Below, piece by piece: positions 44,608 to 57,652 of a stretch of 64,000 nt of DNA. Position 1 is the first letter of the stretch. The number at the start of each line of letters is the position of its first letter. The stretch spans positions 3,933,487 to 3,997,486 of the forward strand of contig JAJEKV010000049.1 in assembly GCA_021234155.1 (NCBI GenBank), given 5' to 3'. Below the pieces are notes generated by a model, which saw nothing but the letters and a program-made list of their open reading frames with translations, did not search any database and was not told the DNA's origin. The stretch is from Isoetes taiwanensis. Taxonomy: Eukaryota; Streptophyta; Lycopodiopsida; Isoetales; Isoetaceae. Both the position numbers and the translations under genes were made by a program.

Positions 44608-47267
44608 TAGCCTATCAATCCAATTAAACAATTTGATTCAATAAACAGAAATTTTTAAAGCTTCAAAAGACTACTTGTACTCACACTAGGTATTGTGAAG
44701 CTTAGGCATGTCTATATGCCCCACTAAGCATAAGCCAATATAATTGGACGCTGAAAGCAATTGAAAAGTATTCAAGAATGGATATTATCTTCTTCTAATC
44801 TTAACATGCTTCAAGAACTGCTGAGAACAACAAAACCAGAGGATTAAGATTAAAGGAAACCTTTATGGTAGTTGCAAGCACTATCAAGTACTTGGTAGAA
44901 AGTAATGCAAAACCGTAACCATACAATCCAAGTCCAACTAGAAGTATAACTGGAGCAAAGAAAATAGCACCAGAGATGCAAAACAAGAACAAAACGAGCA
45001 TGACAGGCATGATAAATCAATAGGCGAGGTGTGTACGGGCACCTTAAGTAATCTAACCTTCTTTAGATCTCCCAAACGCTTTCTATGTTCTATTGCAAGA
45101 GGTGTTACATTGTAATCCATTAGCATTCCCACTACTTTGAAAGAAGATGTTAGATCTCTCCAAAATGGAATACAAGAAAAGAAAATTGTAACATTCTGAT
45201 CATGTAGACTTATTAAAGAGAGATCTCTAATACCCATTCTGTATCATACACTTTGTCCTGGATGGATCCAAGTCTTCAGCATTTTTCATTTGTATAAAGA
45301 AGTTAGCAAAAACATGAAAGAGCCTAGGACAACTAGAGATTCATGCAAGCATAAGAAATCAGGGAAGTTGTTTACAGTAGGCTATAATGATGACTAATTA
45401 TGATTTAGACAAATCGAAAGATCTCTTAAGAGATTAGAAAACCTGATTATTTATGTTGCCAGGCATGCCAATTAGTTGGTCGTTCTGACCAGTTGTTTTG
45501 AATATTACCAGATCCAATCGATCAGAGCTATAGCAAAACCAGTCGAAAATACCTAAGCACGTTAGTCATTCTGAGCATTACCACATCCAAACGATCTGAC
45601 CATTAGCCCAGAAACCTACATGCAACGATTTTTTTTTTGAATGAATCCTATGCTTCTCTACCTTGAAATCTAGATGCAACTGAAAAAACACGACATGGGC
45701 AACAAACCTGTGATATCCAAATAGCAGCAAAACAAGCTAAATGTACACGGCCACGTTTAGATGCCATATTGGACAAACACAACTCCAGACAGTCTGATTT
45801 TCTGGCATAGGCGGAAGGCTGGATTTGGAATATGGCCTGGATGGATTGTCCGAAAGCAAAATTGCAACCATCAAGATAATAAAAACCTATTTCGGAAAAA
45901 CGACTCCATGTAATCCTCGTAGACCCATAGAATCGATAAACTGCACTAGAAGTTGGGCTTCCGGATCAAAAGCACGGGTCTTGGCACCTGGTTTCCTCGG
46001 ATATTTTGCAAATAATAGTCTATTTTTTGCGAGCATGGGTTTTACTTTGCAATTCATCACCTCGTTCAAACCATATGGCTTTAGCATTCATCCCAAATCT
46101 AATAGCAAGCCATGCCCACAACAATAACATGATACTTTCTCCATGTTCAACATCAAGGTGGTCACCTTTCATATTCCCCTTACACAAATTGTGCGAAGTA
46201 AATCCATCCTTGTCCCAAAAAAAGCATAGTGCCCCCTATTTGGATGGCCTAGCCATGAGAAATGAAGATAACCAAAACAAAATAATGAGGGAAACATGTA
46301 TTTAAGCAAAAAAAAAAAAAAGGGGGGGGCATTACTACAAAGCATTTCATAGTCAAGAGTTTCATAAAACATCATGAAGAACCCACTCGTAATCACACTA
46401 TGTTTACTGTTGGTTAAGAAAGTATAATCCATGGCTCCCTCCTGCTGACTTGACATGATGTCTTCTACTGGCTCTTTCTTAGCTCCAAATCTACTGCTTG
46501 ATAGCAAGTCTTGTTAGGCAAATGATAGGAGCATATAGAACAAGTATCCACAATGATGTTTTGCTCCAGTAGTGGCAATCATTTTGCATATCATTTATGT
46601 GGTAAAGGGGCTAAATGCCTGCAAATACAAAAACTCAGAACAAGTCGCTTAGGTCTTGTCTTTATTGCATGAATCATCTAGCCCGAAATAATCCAGTGCA
46701 TTCTCAAACTCGAAAGAGACCAAGAGGATTCCAATCACGAATGAGGAGGTTTAGATCCAGTGTTATGGTCCAAGAGCAAGTCGCGCTTGCAAACCTTGGG
46801 ACGACGAGTTGGCACTGCGTGGCCTGGGAATGTTCCAAGTGGCCATAACTACCTAGGGGCAGTGTTGGGTTATTTTTCAAATGGCATGTATTTCGTAACT
46901 TAGCTTGACATTTTAATATAAATGTTATGTTAATATAGAACCTTTTAATGTGAAACCATTGAAGTTGGGGGTCCAAGTGGCAGAACCCCACGTTGGAAGG
47001 TTTTAAAAGGGAAAATACCCTTCCCTCATCGCGACCTGATACAAGTCGGCCAGATCTGCTGAAAAAGGGGTCGGAACCAGCAATAGGCTGGCTATTTTGA
47101 TCTGGAGAAAATGCTGGGGCCTCAGTTTCTTGGCCTATTCTTAGCGATTCTTCTCTTATATAAGAGATTGAGTCGAATTCAAGAAGGGCCATAGCGATCT
47201 TGGAGCAGCTTGGAGGAGTTCTGATTCAAGCCCATAGCCTTTGTTCTTGTGGGTTTTAGTCTTGATC
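44608..47267. repeat. Type II flank, array unit 2
   Basis: Same order as unit 1 but without the Helitron-like insertion; the empty site is at 46911-46928. Also empty for LINE-B at about 46017-46035. Damage at CAG/CTG is visible, for example 'tttttgcgagcatggg' at 46025 against 'ttttgcagagcatggg' in unit 1. No gene recognised apart from the hydrophobic frame at 44801-45010. Confidence 0.8.
44801..45010 (-). other. Unrecognised hydrophobic frame, possible exon remnant
   Basis: The minus strand encodes a strongly hydrophobic stretch (VMLVLFLFCISGAIFFAPVI, then LLVGLGLYGYGFALLSTKYL) that could be one or two membrane segments. The same frame is found at 37263-37472, 58830-59039 and 62988-63200, but these are copies of one recently duplicated unit, so conservation is not evidence of selection. 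No family is recognised; it may be an exon of an unrelated gene swept into the unit or chance. Confidence 0.25.
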
Positions 47268-47462
47268 CACTACTACAAAATAGGTAGAAATGGCACGAAA
47301 GTGGCGTTTACGCTCCACCATTCTTGAGCATAAATGTCGGGTTTTTGTGTCATTTGGGGAGCACAAATGTCATAAATGGCACAAAAGTGATGTTTCTCTT
47401 TCAGTAAAAGGCGTAGAGCATAATGTCACTTTTTGCCATTTCTACCTATTTTTGTAGTAGTG
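47268..47462. mobile_element. CACTA-like miniature element, copy 2
   Basis: Same position in the unit as copy 1 at 42826, with CACTACTACAAAA at the left and the complementary end at 47462. It was carried by unit duplication, not by a new insertion. The left repeat has lost one A and the interior is altered at CTG/CAG sites (for example 'gtttctgctcc' to 'gtttacgctcc'). Confidence 0.8.
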
Positions 47463-47821
47463 TTCCTTCTTTTTTGCTTTGCCGGGGACCATTTCGACCT
47501 TGTTGGGATTGTTCCCAACTTTTACATTGTTGCTTGGGAAAATTGTCCATTGATCTTGCGTTTGCTCTAGTATTGAGCAATACTGCAACTGTAGTATTAG
47601 TTCTAGTGATAGAACTTCTGGAGCTGGGCTTTAGGCTGATCCTGGGGATCAATAACGATTGTGCGTGGGGAGTTCTGGGAACTCGCAGTTGAGGGAAACT
47701 CTGGGAGTTCTAAGTAGCACAATCCGTCCTACTTTTTGTAGGATGTGACACCCAGTATTCATGGTTTTGTATTGTTTAGCATTAAAGGCAAGCAATTCGG
47801 CTAATTTGCAAAACCCTTCAT

Positions 47822-48802
47822 GCAGAGATAAAGCCCTTCATGGAGGAAATTTTCAAGGCAGCCCAATTGAGGTTTCTATGGATAACACCCATCTGGCCAT
47901 TGCTGCAATTGGGAAGCTCATGTTCGCCCAATTCTCAGAGCTTGTCAACGATTACTACAACAATGGATTGCCTTCAAATCTCAGCGGAGGTCCTAATACG
48001 AGCTTAGATTATGGCATGAAAGGGGCCGAAATTGTCATGGCTTCTTACACCTCAGAGCTCCAATTCCTTGCAAATCCGGGCCACGAATCATGTGCGAGCG
48101 CAGAGCAAAGCATAATCGGGATGTAAATTCTCTTGGCTTGATCTACGCCTTGAAGACCGAGGAGAATTTGTTGAGATCTTGAAGCTTATGAGCTCCACTT
48201 TTTCGCCGCCCTTTGCGAGCAAATCGATTTGTGACACCATGAAGAGATTATGCGTCTCTTGTCAAAGCATCGTGGCGAGTGGCAAAGAAGACCCCTTTGG
48301 TGGATGAAAGCAGGGAACTGTCTCCTCTCTCGATTCTGCGAGAAGGATCTTCTCCGAATTGTGGACCATCAACATGTGTTTAGCTACATCGATGATCTTT
48401 GCCAATTCTTCCTATCCTCTCATCCGGGGAGCTCGAAAGGTTCGGGTCCAATTTGGATTGAAAAATGCGTAAAAAAGCAGCGGCAGATGCTTCTCTCTTT
48501 GCCAAAATTGAAAACTTTGAGCAAGAGCTGGAGAGAGGGAACTGCCAGGAGGAGATTCCTGCAGCAAAGGGAGAAATATGACAAGGGCATTCATGCTCTT
48601 CTAACAAAATTGAAGAGTGTAGGACTTGGTTCTTATGCAATTTGTGAGAAAGGAGGCGGAACAAGGTCTGTTGAGTGGCACCACGAAGACATCTCTGGGG
48701 AAGAAATAAACAAGGTGTTCATGGCATTGTGTGATGGCAAAATAGTTGCTCCTTTGCTTCGTTGTGTGGAGGGATGGAGCGGAGCTCCACGGTGCTTTGT
48801 AA
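47822..48802 (+). pseudogene. PAL: Phenylalanine ammonia-lyase 3' half, type II unit 3
   Basis: Starts at the same junction as the copy at 43632. It is open through [15 protein letters not shown] and [20 protein letters not shown], then frameshifted at 48078 (ccggg for ccgtc), 48097-48112, 48147-48170, 48200 and repeatedly after 48255. It shares with PAL1, and with no other copy, both TGA in place of the Arg codon and 'accatgaagag' in place of 'accttgaagag' (about 48231-48243). The MIO domain is absent. This is the most heavily scrambled PAL copy; many of its lesions sit on former CAG/CTG sites. Confidence 0.92.
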
Positions 48803-50217
48803 TAGCCTATCAATCCAATTAAACAATTTGATTCAATAAACGAGAAATTTTTAAAGCTTCAAAAGACTACTTGTACTCACACTAGGTATTGTGAAGCTTA
48901 GGCATGTCTATATGCCCCACTAAGCATAAGCCAATATAATTGGGCTGAAAGCAATTGAAAAGTATTCAAGAATGGATATTATCTTCTTCTAATCTTAACA
49001 TGCTTCAAGAAGCTGGCTGGGAACAACAAAACCCGAGGAGGATTAAGATTAAAGGAAATCTTTATGGTAGTTGCAAGCACTATCAAGTACTTGGTAGAAA
49101 GTAATGCAAAAACCGTAACCATACAATCCAAGTCCAACTAGAAGTATAACTGGAGCAAAGAAAATAGCACCGAGATGCAAAACAAGAACAAAACGAGCAT
49201 GCGGGCATGATAAATCAATAGGTGAGGTGTGTAATGGGCACCTTAAGTAATCTAACCTTCTTTAGATCTCCCAAACGCTTTCTATGTTCTATTGCAAGAG
49301 GTGTTACATTGTAATCCATTAGCATTCCCACTACTTTGAAAGAAGATGTTAGATCTCTCCAAAATGGAATACAAGAAAAGAAAATTGTAACATTCTGATC
49401 ATGTAGACTTATTAAAGAGAGATCTCTAATACCCATTCTGTATCATACACTTTGTCCTGGATGGATCCAAGTCTTGACATTTTTCATTTGTATAAAGAAG
49501 TTAGCAAAAACATGAAAGAGCCTAGGACAACTAGAGATTCATGCAAGCATAAGAAATCAGGGAAGTTGTTTACAGTAGGCTATAATGATGACTAATTATG
49601 ATTTAGACAAATCGAAAGATCTCTTAAGAGATTAGAAAACCTGATTATTTATGTTGCCAGGCATGCCAATTAGTTGGTCGTTCTGACCAGTTGTTTTGAA
49701 TATTACCAGATCCAATCGATCAGAGCTATAGCAAAACCAGTCGAAAATACCTAAGCACTCTAGTCATTACGAGCATTGCCACATCCAAGCGATCGACCAT
49801 TAGCCCGAAACCTACACGCATAGCGATTTTTTTGAATGAATCCTATGCTTCTCTACCTTGAAATCTAGATGCAACTGAAAAAACACGACATGGGCAACAA
49901 ACCTGTGATATCCAAATAGCACCAAAACAAGCTAAATGTACACGGCCACGTTTAGATGCCATATTGGACAAACACAACTCGCATACGGTCGATTTTTCCG
50001 GCATAGGGGAAAATTTTGGATTTGGAATATGGCTGGATGGATTGTCGAAAGCAAAATTGCAACCATCAAGATAATAAAACCTATTTCGAGAAAAGCGGCT
50101 CCATGTAATCCTAGCCCCATAGAATCGATAAAACGCACTAGAAGTTGGGCTTCACGGATCAAAAGCACAGGGCCTTGGCACCTAGTTTCCTCAGATATTT
50201 TTGCAAATAATAGTCTA
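48803..50217. repeat. Type II flank, array unit 3, part before LINE-B
   Basis: Matches 37060-38487 of unit 1 up to 'gcaaataatagtctattttt', where LINE-B is inserted. The flank resumes at 55857. No gene recognised. Confidence 0.8.
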
Positions 50218-53200
50218 TTTTTTTTTTGAAGAACTGTGTCAGCAATATATTAAAAGAATGGTAATGTTACAAAGCAAGTGAGGAGGAAGGAGAAGCGCCC
50301 CCAAAGAGGCGGTGATACCTCGACACTCCACAACAACCGCAACTCTCATCATTGCACAAACCGCCATCACCATCTACCACACCCAAGAAGTCCCATAAAA
50401 TGGAAAACTTCCGGCTCTACTAATCCGGGAACACCAAAAGCTTTGAAATAGCTTGTACCGAAGTCGAGGAATCGAGAGGGCTGCAGCTGCTGAATCCCCT
50501 AAAAGATCCACAACCGCCGCTTCCAAATCAACCACACCAACCAAGCCCGCCGACGGATGCAAGGCTTGCTGCCGTCTGGAGGCCAAGCACCGAGGATATA
50601 CATGAAGCAAAGCAATTGTTGGCTATTCAATCTCACCAAAGCGAGCCACGACCCAATCCCGGGCAACCCGCAAGTGAGGGCATAAAACCGGACAATGCTC
50701 CACAGTCTCAACGATGAAGGCCACAACAAAGGGCAAAGAGGGCTCACACCCGGCCTAAACCGACTCACAAGGACATTCACCACGATACGGTGCACCACCG
50801 CCCGAAGCACCCGAACCTTCGATTGGGGAAGTGAGCTCCATGTCCACGCCCAAACCGAAGCGCCATCGAGAACAGGAAAGCTGCAGAGACCACTTGCACG
50901 AAGGGGAAGAGTGTCATGAATAGCCAACACCCGGTAACAAGACCGCACAAAACAAGAAGATACAACATCCGGATGAACCTTCCAAACCCCGCACCACCAC
51001 ATCACCACGAGGGACTATAGGTATGTGTAGCGGAATACCCGCCACTTGTTCCCGGATAGCAGGGCCATCTGCGTCCTTCAGCGAAAAGCGAGCTCGAAAA
51101 GAACTCCCACGAAGCTAGCTGACCATCCCAATACCAATCCTCCAAGGTGAGCACAACGGCTCGCCTCCAACGGCGAAGGCTGGCGTCAGCATGCATGCGA
51201 TGGCGACCAAGGGCAAGTACGCGGGGGTAGAGGAACCCACAAGAAAGGAGAAGAGTGGTGATAAACCGAGGCATAATCTAGTCGAAGAGCACACGACGTG
51301 ATCCCAAGCCCCTTAACACCCCGTGAGAAAAGGGGATGCATGTGGAAAAGGCGGAGACCATACAACGGTGCCTGGGGCAACTCTACATGCAGGCGACTTT
51401 CCAAATGCCACACAATGGCGAAGAGATTGCCACAATAGTGCCGCACTGGGATAAGATGCTCCATCCGAGAATGCTCCAAATAAACTTAGAGACACAACAC
51501 CTTACTATGCAAGTGCCAAATCCGAATGGCCAAGCCCCCATCCTCCCGGGGCGGAGACACTTCCACCAAGCCACTTTAACAAGCCCCTTCATCATCCCGC
51601 CCCACACAAAATTTGAACAATCTTATCCAAAGCACGTATCTTACCCTCGAGGAGCTAACATCGAATCTTTGTATACACATGAGTGCTACAAAAATCGACT
51701 TGGCAATAGTGATCCTACCGCCATGGACAACTTGCTACCCTTCCACCAATTGAGGTGTTTACGCAACCCCCGCAAAATCTCATCCCACACCCTCCCCATG
51801 GAAACATCCCCTCCAAAGGGAATACCCAACAGACTTAGTACACACATTACACGGAAGCACCTTCCAAGGGAATAGAGCCAAACAAGGGGGGGCGGAGTCA
51901 AGCTGGGCCCATAATGCGGAGCATTTGCCCCAATTCGAGGAAGAATGCACGAGGCCAAGGAGAAAGTATCCAGCAAACCCTTCACATTCCAAGAAATTCC
52001 TCTCTTACGCCACCAAGAAGAGAAAAGTGTCATCGTGAACCGGTTAATAATCTGGCGACTACCATCCCGCATCCGAAGCCCATCCACCACCCCTCCTCCA
52101 CTTGCGACCAAAAACAATCGAGACGATTGCTCCGCATACAATCGTAGAACAAAATGGTGCCAAAGGGCACCCCCGACGCCTTACCCTCGCCTAAGGGAAA
52201 AAGGCGGAGGGTTCACCCCGCACACCACCACCGTAGCGTGGCCGACCTATGCGCGCTTCATGATGTCTCTCGTAAAGCGTGGACCACGACCCAACGCTAA
52301 CATCATGGCGGCACAAGAACTCCTAAGCGGACACTATCATAAGCTTTGGCAAAGTCAAGCTTAAGATAGGCAATGCCTTGACTGTTCTCTCCGCCCAATA
52401 AAGGCCCTCATAAGGCTGCGGCAACATTAGTCAAAATGTTCCTCCCGGGAACAAACCCGGACTACACCTTACTAATGGAAGAAGTCAACACCGCTTCAAC
52501 TTCGGCCGGGGCTTTTCTTAATAATCTTGTACCTGAGAGGACAACAAGGATATAGGCCTCCAATCATTAATAGTAGAAGGTCGCTTAACCTTAGGAATCA
52601 AGGAAATGCATGCGGTATTCAAGATCCTATCCATGTGAGAAGACCAAAGCAACTCAAGATACACCCGGTACAATGATTCACCAGCCCACTCCCAATAAGT
52701 CTGAAAGAACTCCACAGGGGATGCCATCCAGCCCGGGACATTTATCCTTGGCCATGCACATACATGCCTCCGCTAAATCCTCTCCGAGAGCTCTCGCTCC
52801 AAGCTCTCACGTTGGTGAGGCAAAATAGATGGCTTAATGACCCCCAAAACAAGCTCCCCGTGATCTCCTACTCATAGGGAAGAGTGCGCCAAAAAACCCC
52901 GAGAAATGAGCATGCACATACCTCTGCAACTCAGCGGGATCCTCCAAAGTCCGGCCATCGGGCAAAGCAAGGGACGCCATAGATCTTTGATATCGCCATT
53001 TGCCTAGGCTGCTCAAGAACACCGACGAACTTGTATCCCCCTCCTTCAACCGGGTAAGGGCTGCCTTCACAGCGCCTCATGCACTTTAACTCCGCCTCCA
53101 AAGCAACAATCTGTTGCAACACCGCATTCTCCCTAATGCCATCGAGGTCTGCGCCCGAACCTTCTCCAACTCCCCGATAAAGACTATGCAACTCCCCGCC

Positions 53201-55856
53201 GCTCCCGCCGCACACGCCGCCTACCAAAGACCTTAGCAAAACGCTTCACCCCGCCAACGCAGTCACCATACCGGACATACCCTTCGAGAGATGAAAAGGT
53301 ATCAAGCCACAACTCCCGGTGACCGGGCCGAAATCCATCGGCCGGTAGGGTGTTCAAACGGAACACCGCCCGAGAAGGCCGAGAGGCAACCGCAGACTCG
53401 ACCGACAAAACCCGAGGGTAATGATCAGAAATGGAGGTAGACAGAATGTTACTCCGCAAAGAGGGCACACCATCCAATGCGCATGGGGAAGCATAGCACC
53501 GGTCATGCCTAGCACGCCGCCCCCGCACCAATCGCCTATTACAATAGGTGAAAGACAAGTCCCCGGGGACCTCAACCAAGGCCAAATCCGCAGAACAAAC
53601 GAGACCACCTGGTCCCTCTCAAATCCCTCGCACAAGCTGGGTGCGAACAGAGGCGATCTTCTACTCGGCTCTACCATATTGAAATCCCCTAACAACAACC
53701 AAGCAACCCGCAACCCACCAAGGGCTCGCGAACTTATTCCCGGATGGCCCACAAAGCACCCGAGAAGGCTGATTAGGGGCATAAACATTAACAATCCCCC
53801 ACTCTTGCTCAAGCCTCCAACCACTTAATTATTGCCCACCGACCAAACCTGTCTGCTGCAGAGTATGTGACCTGCACATCCATCTTCCAAGCAATAAGAG
53901 TACCCCCACTAGTCCGCCCAGAAGAAGAAGCAATAAAGCCAAACTGCCTACCAACCATATTCATGAGCCTGGACATATCACCCCTGTGACACTTATGCTC
54001 CTGAATGCAAATAATATCAGGACGCAACTGCCGAAGTGCCAAAGAAATACGGGCCCTCTTACTACTAGAGGACCGCACCCCCCGCACATTCCAACTGAGG
54101 ATCGACCTATTCATCCCAGAGGAGAAGTGTCCAGCCCCACATGCCTACCCACCTACCCACCCTGTCCTCAGATCTAGCCACAACCAAATCATCTGAGCCC
54201 TCCCCTGAGCCACCACGTCCCCTAGCCCCGCCATCAAAAGGGGCCCGTAAGCAAGCCTTGCCAGGCCTCGCCCCACACCACCTCTCCCAACCACACCACC
54301 TCGCCCAACGCCACTCACCGCACCACGGAGTCCCTCGCGCCGTGACCTCCAGAAACCGAGGAATCCGGGCCCTGCATCAACACACCGCAGCCCCTACCAC
54401 ATCACAAGCACCGGCCGGGACTAGCGGGATCATCACAGGGGTCAAATGGTAGCACAATAGATGGAAACATCCGCACGGATCTTAGAGCCATTCAAAAGCT
54501 TCAATCGGAAAAGAAAATGCCAAGGACCACTACGACTTTGGAAGAGAAGTAGGGCCAGCAGCAAAGCGGTGAGCAACACAGATCTTGGGGACACGCACAA
54601 TAGAATGAGCCAAATATACACCCGGGCCATTGGCCATAGAAACCAAGAAATCAGGCACCATCGGTCGGGGAGGAAGATCACGAATCTGGAACCAACACGG
54701 GATTTTAACCATTTGTCAAAGAACTGGTGGACATTCTTTGGAGTATAATATCGATACAACACATATGAATCACCCAACGTATCCACCCCAGACTAACCAA
54801 TTGCCGCACGTAAGACTCACCTCAAACATGATTAGGAAGAAATTATTTGGTAAGAATTTCAGAGACTGATACCTGGGCAAACCAATCCGCCTCAGATGTC
54901 CAGCAAGCCAAGAGCTAAACCTCCTCGTGTCCAATATGTAACCCGTGAAATAGCCCAACACTGCAAATGAAACTAGATTCTCAATGTTCGAACATGCACG
55001 GTATGATCAATATCTATCCATGGAGTCTCTCGGAAGAGCCGCCGCAAGTCAACAGAGTGATGATCCTCCACAAACTTGAGCTTCTTGAACACAGGCGGTT
55101 CTACACTCCGAGCCTGGCGCTTAATCAATCTGAAAACCCGGCCCCGGTGATCACGAACAGCGGTGTCATTGCTCGCCCAGCCCGGGCAAGACGGGATTTG
55201 GGGCTGCCGCACGGCACCCTGAGAGGTATCCAGAGGCACCCCAGGAGACACATCAGCTACATGCACCCTAGAAGAGGGCGCATCACCAGCAAGTGATCCC
55301 TTCCCAAGCACAAGGGCAGAGGGCATCACAGATCCAGTTTCCAAAGGGGGCATGCTTGATGGAATCAAGACCGGAGTCTCCAAAACACAATCTACTTGGG
55401 TCTCAGAATTATATTGAGAGGAAGAGCAATCCACATACCTCTCAACCGAAGGGGATTCAAGAGCTCCCTCATCTCGCCACCAATTGCATGCCACTTTCTA
55501 CGCCCGCCTCTTCATGCATCTTTGAGACCAGCGCCCTTCCCTTTCTTTGGAGGATTCTTTCTCCTCGCCATCTCCCTTGGCTTCAGCCCCAATCCATGAG
55601 GCTCAATCGAGCCCCCATCAGCCTGTCTGGCAGGAGCCATGTCATCCGGACCAGTCCGGAAATCAGCTGTTTGCAGCAACAAATCACATGCAAAACAGCT
55701 GATGCTATACACCGCTGGAAAGAGCTCAGAGCAAGCTTTCCAACGAGCCCAAGCACGCCAAAATCTGACACCAGATAAGAGAGATATCACCGATCAAAGT
55801 TTTGCCGTCAGAACCCTTGCTCCAGGCGCCAGCCTTGTTGGTGGTGTTGATACCTT
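50218..55856 (-). mobile_element. LINE-B, near full-length L1-type non-LTR retrotransposon, decayed
   Basis: Read on the minus strand from 55856. An ORF1-like protein lies at 55494-54442, including VSLTCGNWLVWGG, YYTPKNVHQFFDKWLKSRVG and DLPPRPMVPDF, resembling plant L1 ORF1. ORF2 follows: endonuclease at about 54114-53400 (LSWNVRGVRS, IICIQEHK, LLLGDFNMVE, SDHYPRVL), reverse transcriptase at about 52730-52000 (ISLIPKVKRPSTINDWRPIS, FVPGRNILTN, LGRGPRFTRDIMK, VVDGLRMRDGSRQIINRF), a C-terminal region to 50500 rich in Trp and Cys, then a 3' UTR and a T-run (poly(A)) at 50218-50227. The catalytic box after RQIINRF is garbled at 52024-52042. There are many frameshifts. The empty site in sister units is 'agtctatttttgcagagcat'; no target-site duplication is visible and 'gc' is missing at the right junction. 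Confidence 0.88.
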
Positions 55857-57100
55857 AGAGCATGGGTTTTACTTTGCAATTCATCACCTCGTTCAAACCA
55901 TATGGCTTTAGCATTCATCCTAAATCTAATAGCAAGCCATGCCCACAACAATAACATGATACTTTCTCCATGTTCAACATCAAGGTGGTCACCTTTCATA
56001 TTCCCCTTACACAAATTGTCTGAAGTAAATCCATCCTTGTCCCAAAAAAAAGCATAGTGCCCCTGCTGGATGGCCTAGCCATGAGAAATGAAGATAACCA
56101 AAACAAAATAATGAGGGAAACATGTATTTAAGCACAAAAAAAAAGGGGGACATTACTACAAAGCATTTCATAGTCAAGAGTTTCATAAAACATCATGAAG
56201 AACCCACTCGTAATCACACTATGTTTACTGTTGGTTAAGAAAGTATAATCCATGGCTCCCTCCTCTGCGACTCGACATGATGTCTTCTACGGCTCTTTCT
56301 TAGCTCCAAATCTACTGCTTGATAGCAAGTCTTGTTAGGCAAATGATAGGAGCATATAGAACAAGTATCCACAATGATGTTTTGCTCCAGTAGTGGCAAT
56401 CATTTTGCATATCATTTATGTGGTAAAGGGGCTAAATGCCTGCAAATACAAAAACTCAGAACAAGTCGCTTAGGTCTTGTCTTTATTGCATGAATCATCT
56501 AGCCCGAAATAATCCAGTGCATTCTCAAACTCGAAAGAGACCAAGAGGATTCCAATCACGAATGAGGAGGTTTAGATCCAGTGTTATGGTCCAAGAGCAA
56601 GTCGCGCTTGCAAACCTTGGGACGACGAGTTGGCCTTGGGAATGCCACTGCGTGGCCTGGGAATGTTCCAAGTGGCCATAACTACCTAGGGGCAGTGTTG
56701 GGTTATTTTTCAAATGGCATGTATTTCGTAACTTAGCTTGACATTTTAATATAAATGTTATGTTAATATAGAACCTTTTAATGTGAAACCATTGAAGTTG
56801 GGGGTCCAAGTGGCAGAACCCCACGTTGGAAGGTTTTAAAAGGGAAAATACCCTTCCCTCATCGCGACCTGATACAAGTCGGCCAGATCTGCTGAAAAAG
56901 GGGTCGGAACCAGCAATAGGCTGGCTATTTTGATCTGGAGAAAATGCTGGGGCCTCAGTTTCTTGGCCTATTCTTAGCGATTCTTCTCTTATATAAGAGA
57001 TTGAGTCGAATTCAAGAAGGGCCATAGCGATCTTGGAGCAGCTTGGAGGAGTTCTGATTCAAGCCCATAGCCTTTGTTCTTGTGGGTTTTAGTCTTGATC
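55857..57100. repeat. Type II flank, array unit 3, part after LINE-B
   Basis: Resumes at 'agagcatgggttttacttt' and matches 38485-39359 and 42472-42825 of unit 1, with an empty Helitron-like site at 56743-56760. No gene recognised. Confidence 0.8.
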
Positions 57101-57294
57101 CACTACTACAAAAATAGGTAGAAATGGCACGAAAGTGACGTTTCTGCTCCACCATTTGCAGAGCATAAATGTCAGTTTTGTGTCATTTGGGGAGCACAAA
57201 TGTCATAAATGGCACAAAAGTGGCGTTTACGCTTTCCGTAAAAAGCGAGCATAATGTCACTTTTTGCCATTTCTACCTATTTTTTGTAGTAGTG
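57101..57294. mobile_element. CACTA-like miniature element, copy 3
   Basis: CACTACTACAAAAATAGG at 57101 and its complement ending at 57294. Same location within the unit as the other three copies. The right half is altered where the other copies read CTGCTCC and GGCAGAGC. Confidence 0.8.
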
Positions 57295-57652
57295 TTCCTT
57301 CTTTTTTGTCTTTGCCGGGGACCATTTCGACCCTGTTGGGATTGTTTCCAACTTTCTGTTGTTGCTTGGGAAAATTGCCCATTGATCTTGCGTTTGCTCT
57401 AGTATTGAGCAATACTGCAACTGTAGTATTAGTTCTAGTGATAGAACTTCTGGAGCTGGGCTTTAGGCTGATCCTGGGGATCAATAACGATTGTGCGTGG
57501 GGAGTTCTGGGAACTCGCAGTTGAGGGAAACTCTGGGAGTTCTAAGTAGCACAATCCGTCCTACTTTTTGTAGGATGTGACACCCAGTATTCATGGTTTT
57601 GTATTGTTTAGCATTAAAGACAGCAATTCGGCTAATTTGCAAAACCCTTCAT

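Noticed and set aside
50374-53000. Plus-strand open frames across LINE-B
   Set aside because: They are shadows of the minus-strand LINE ORF2 and have no coherent domain content.
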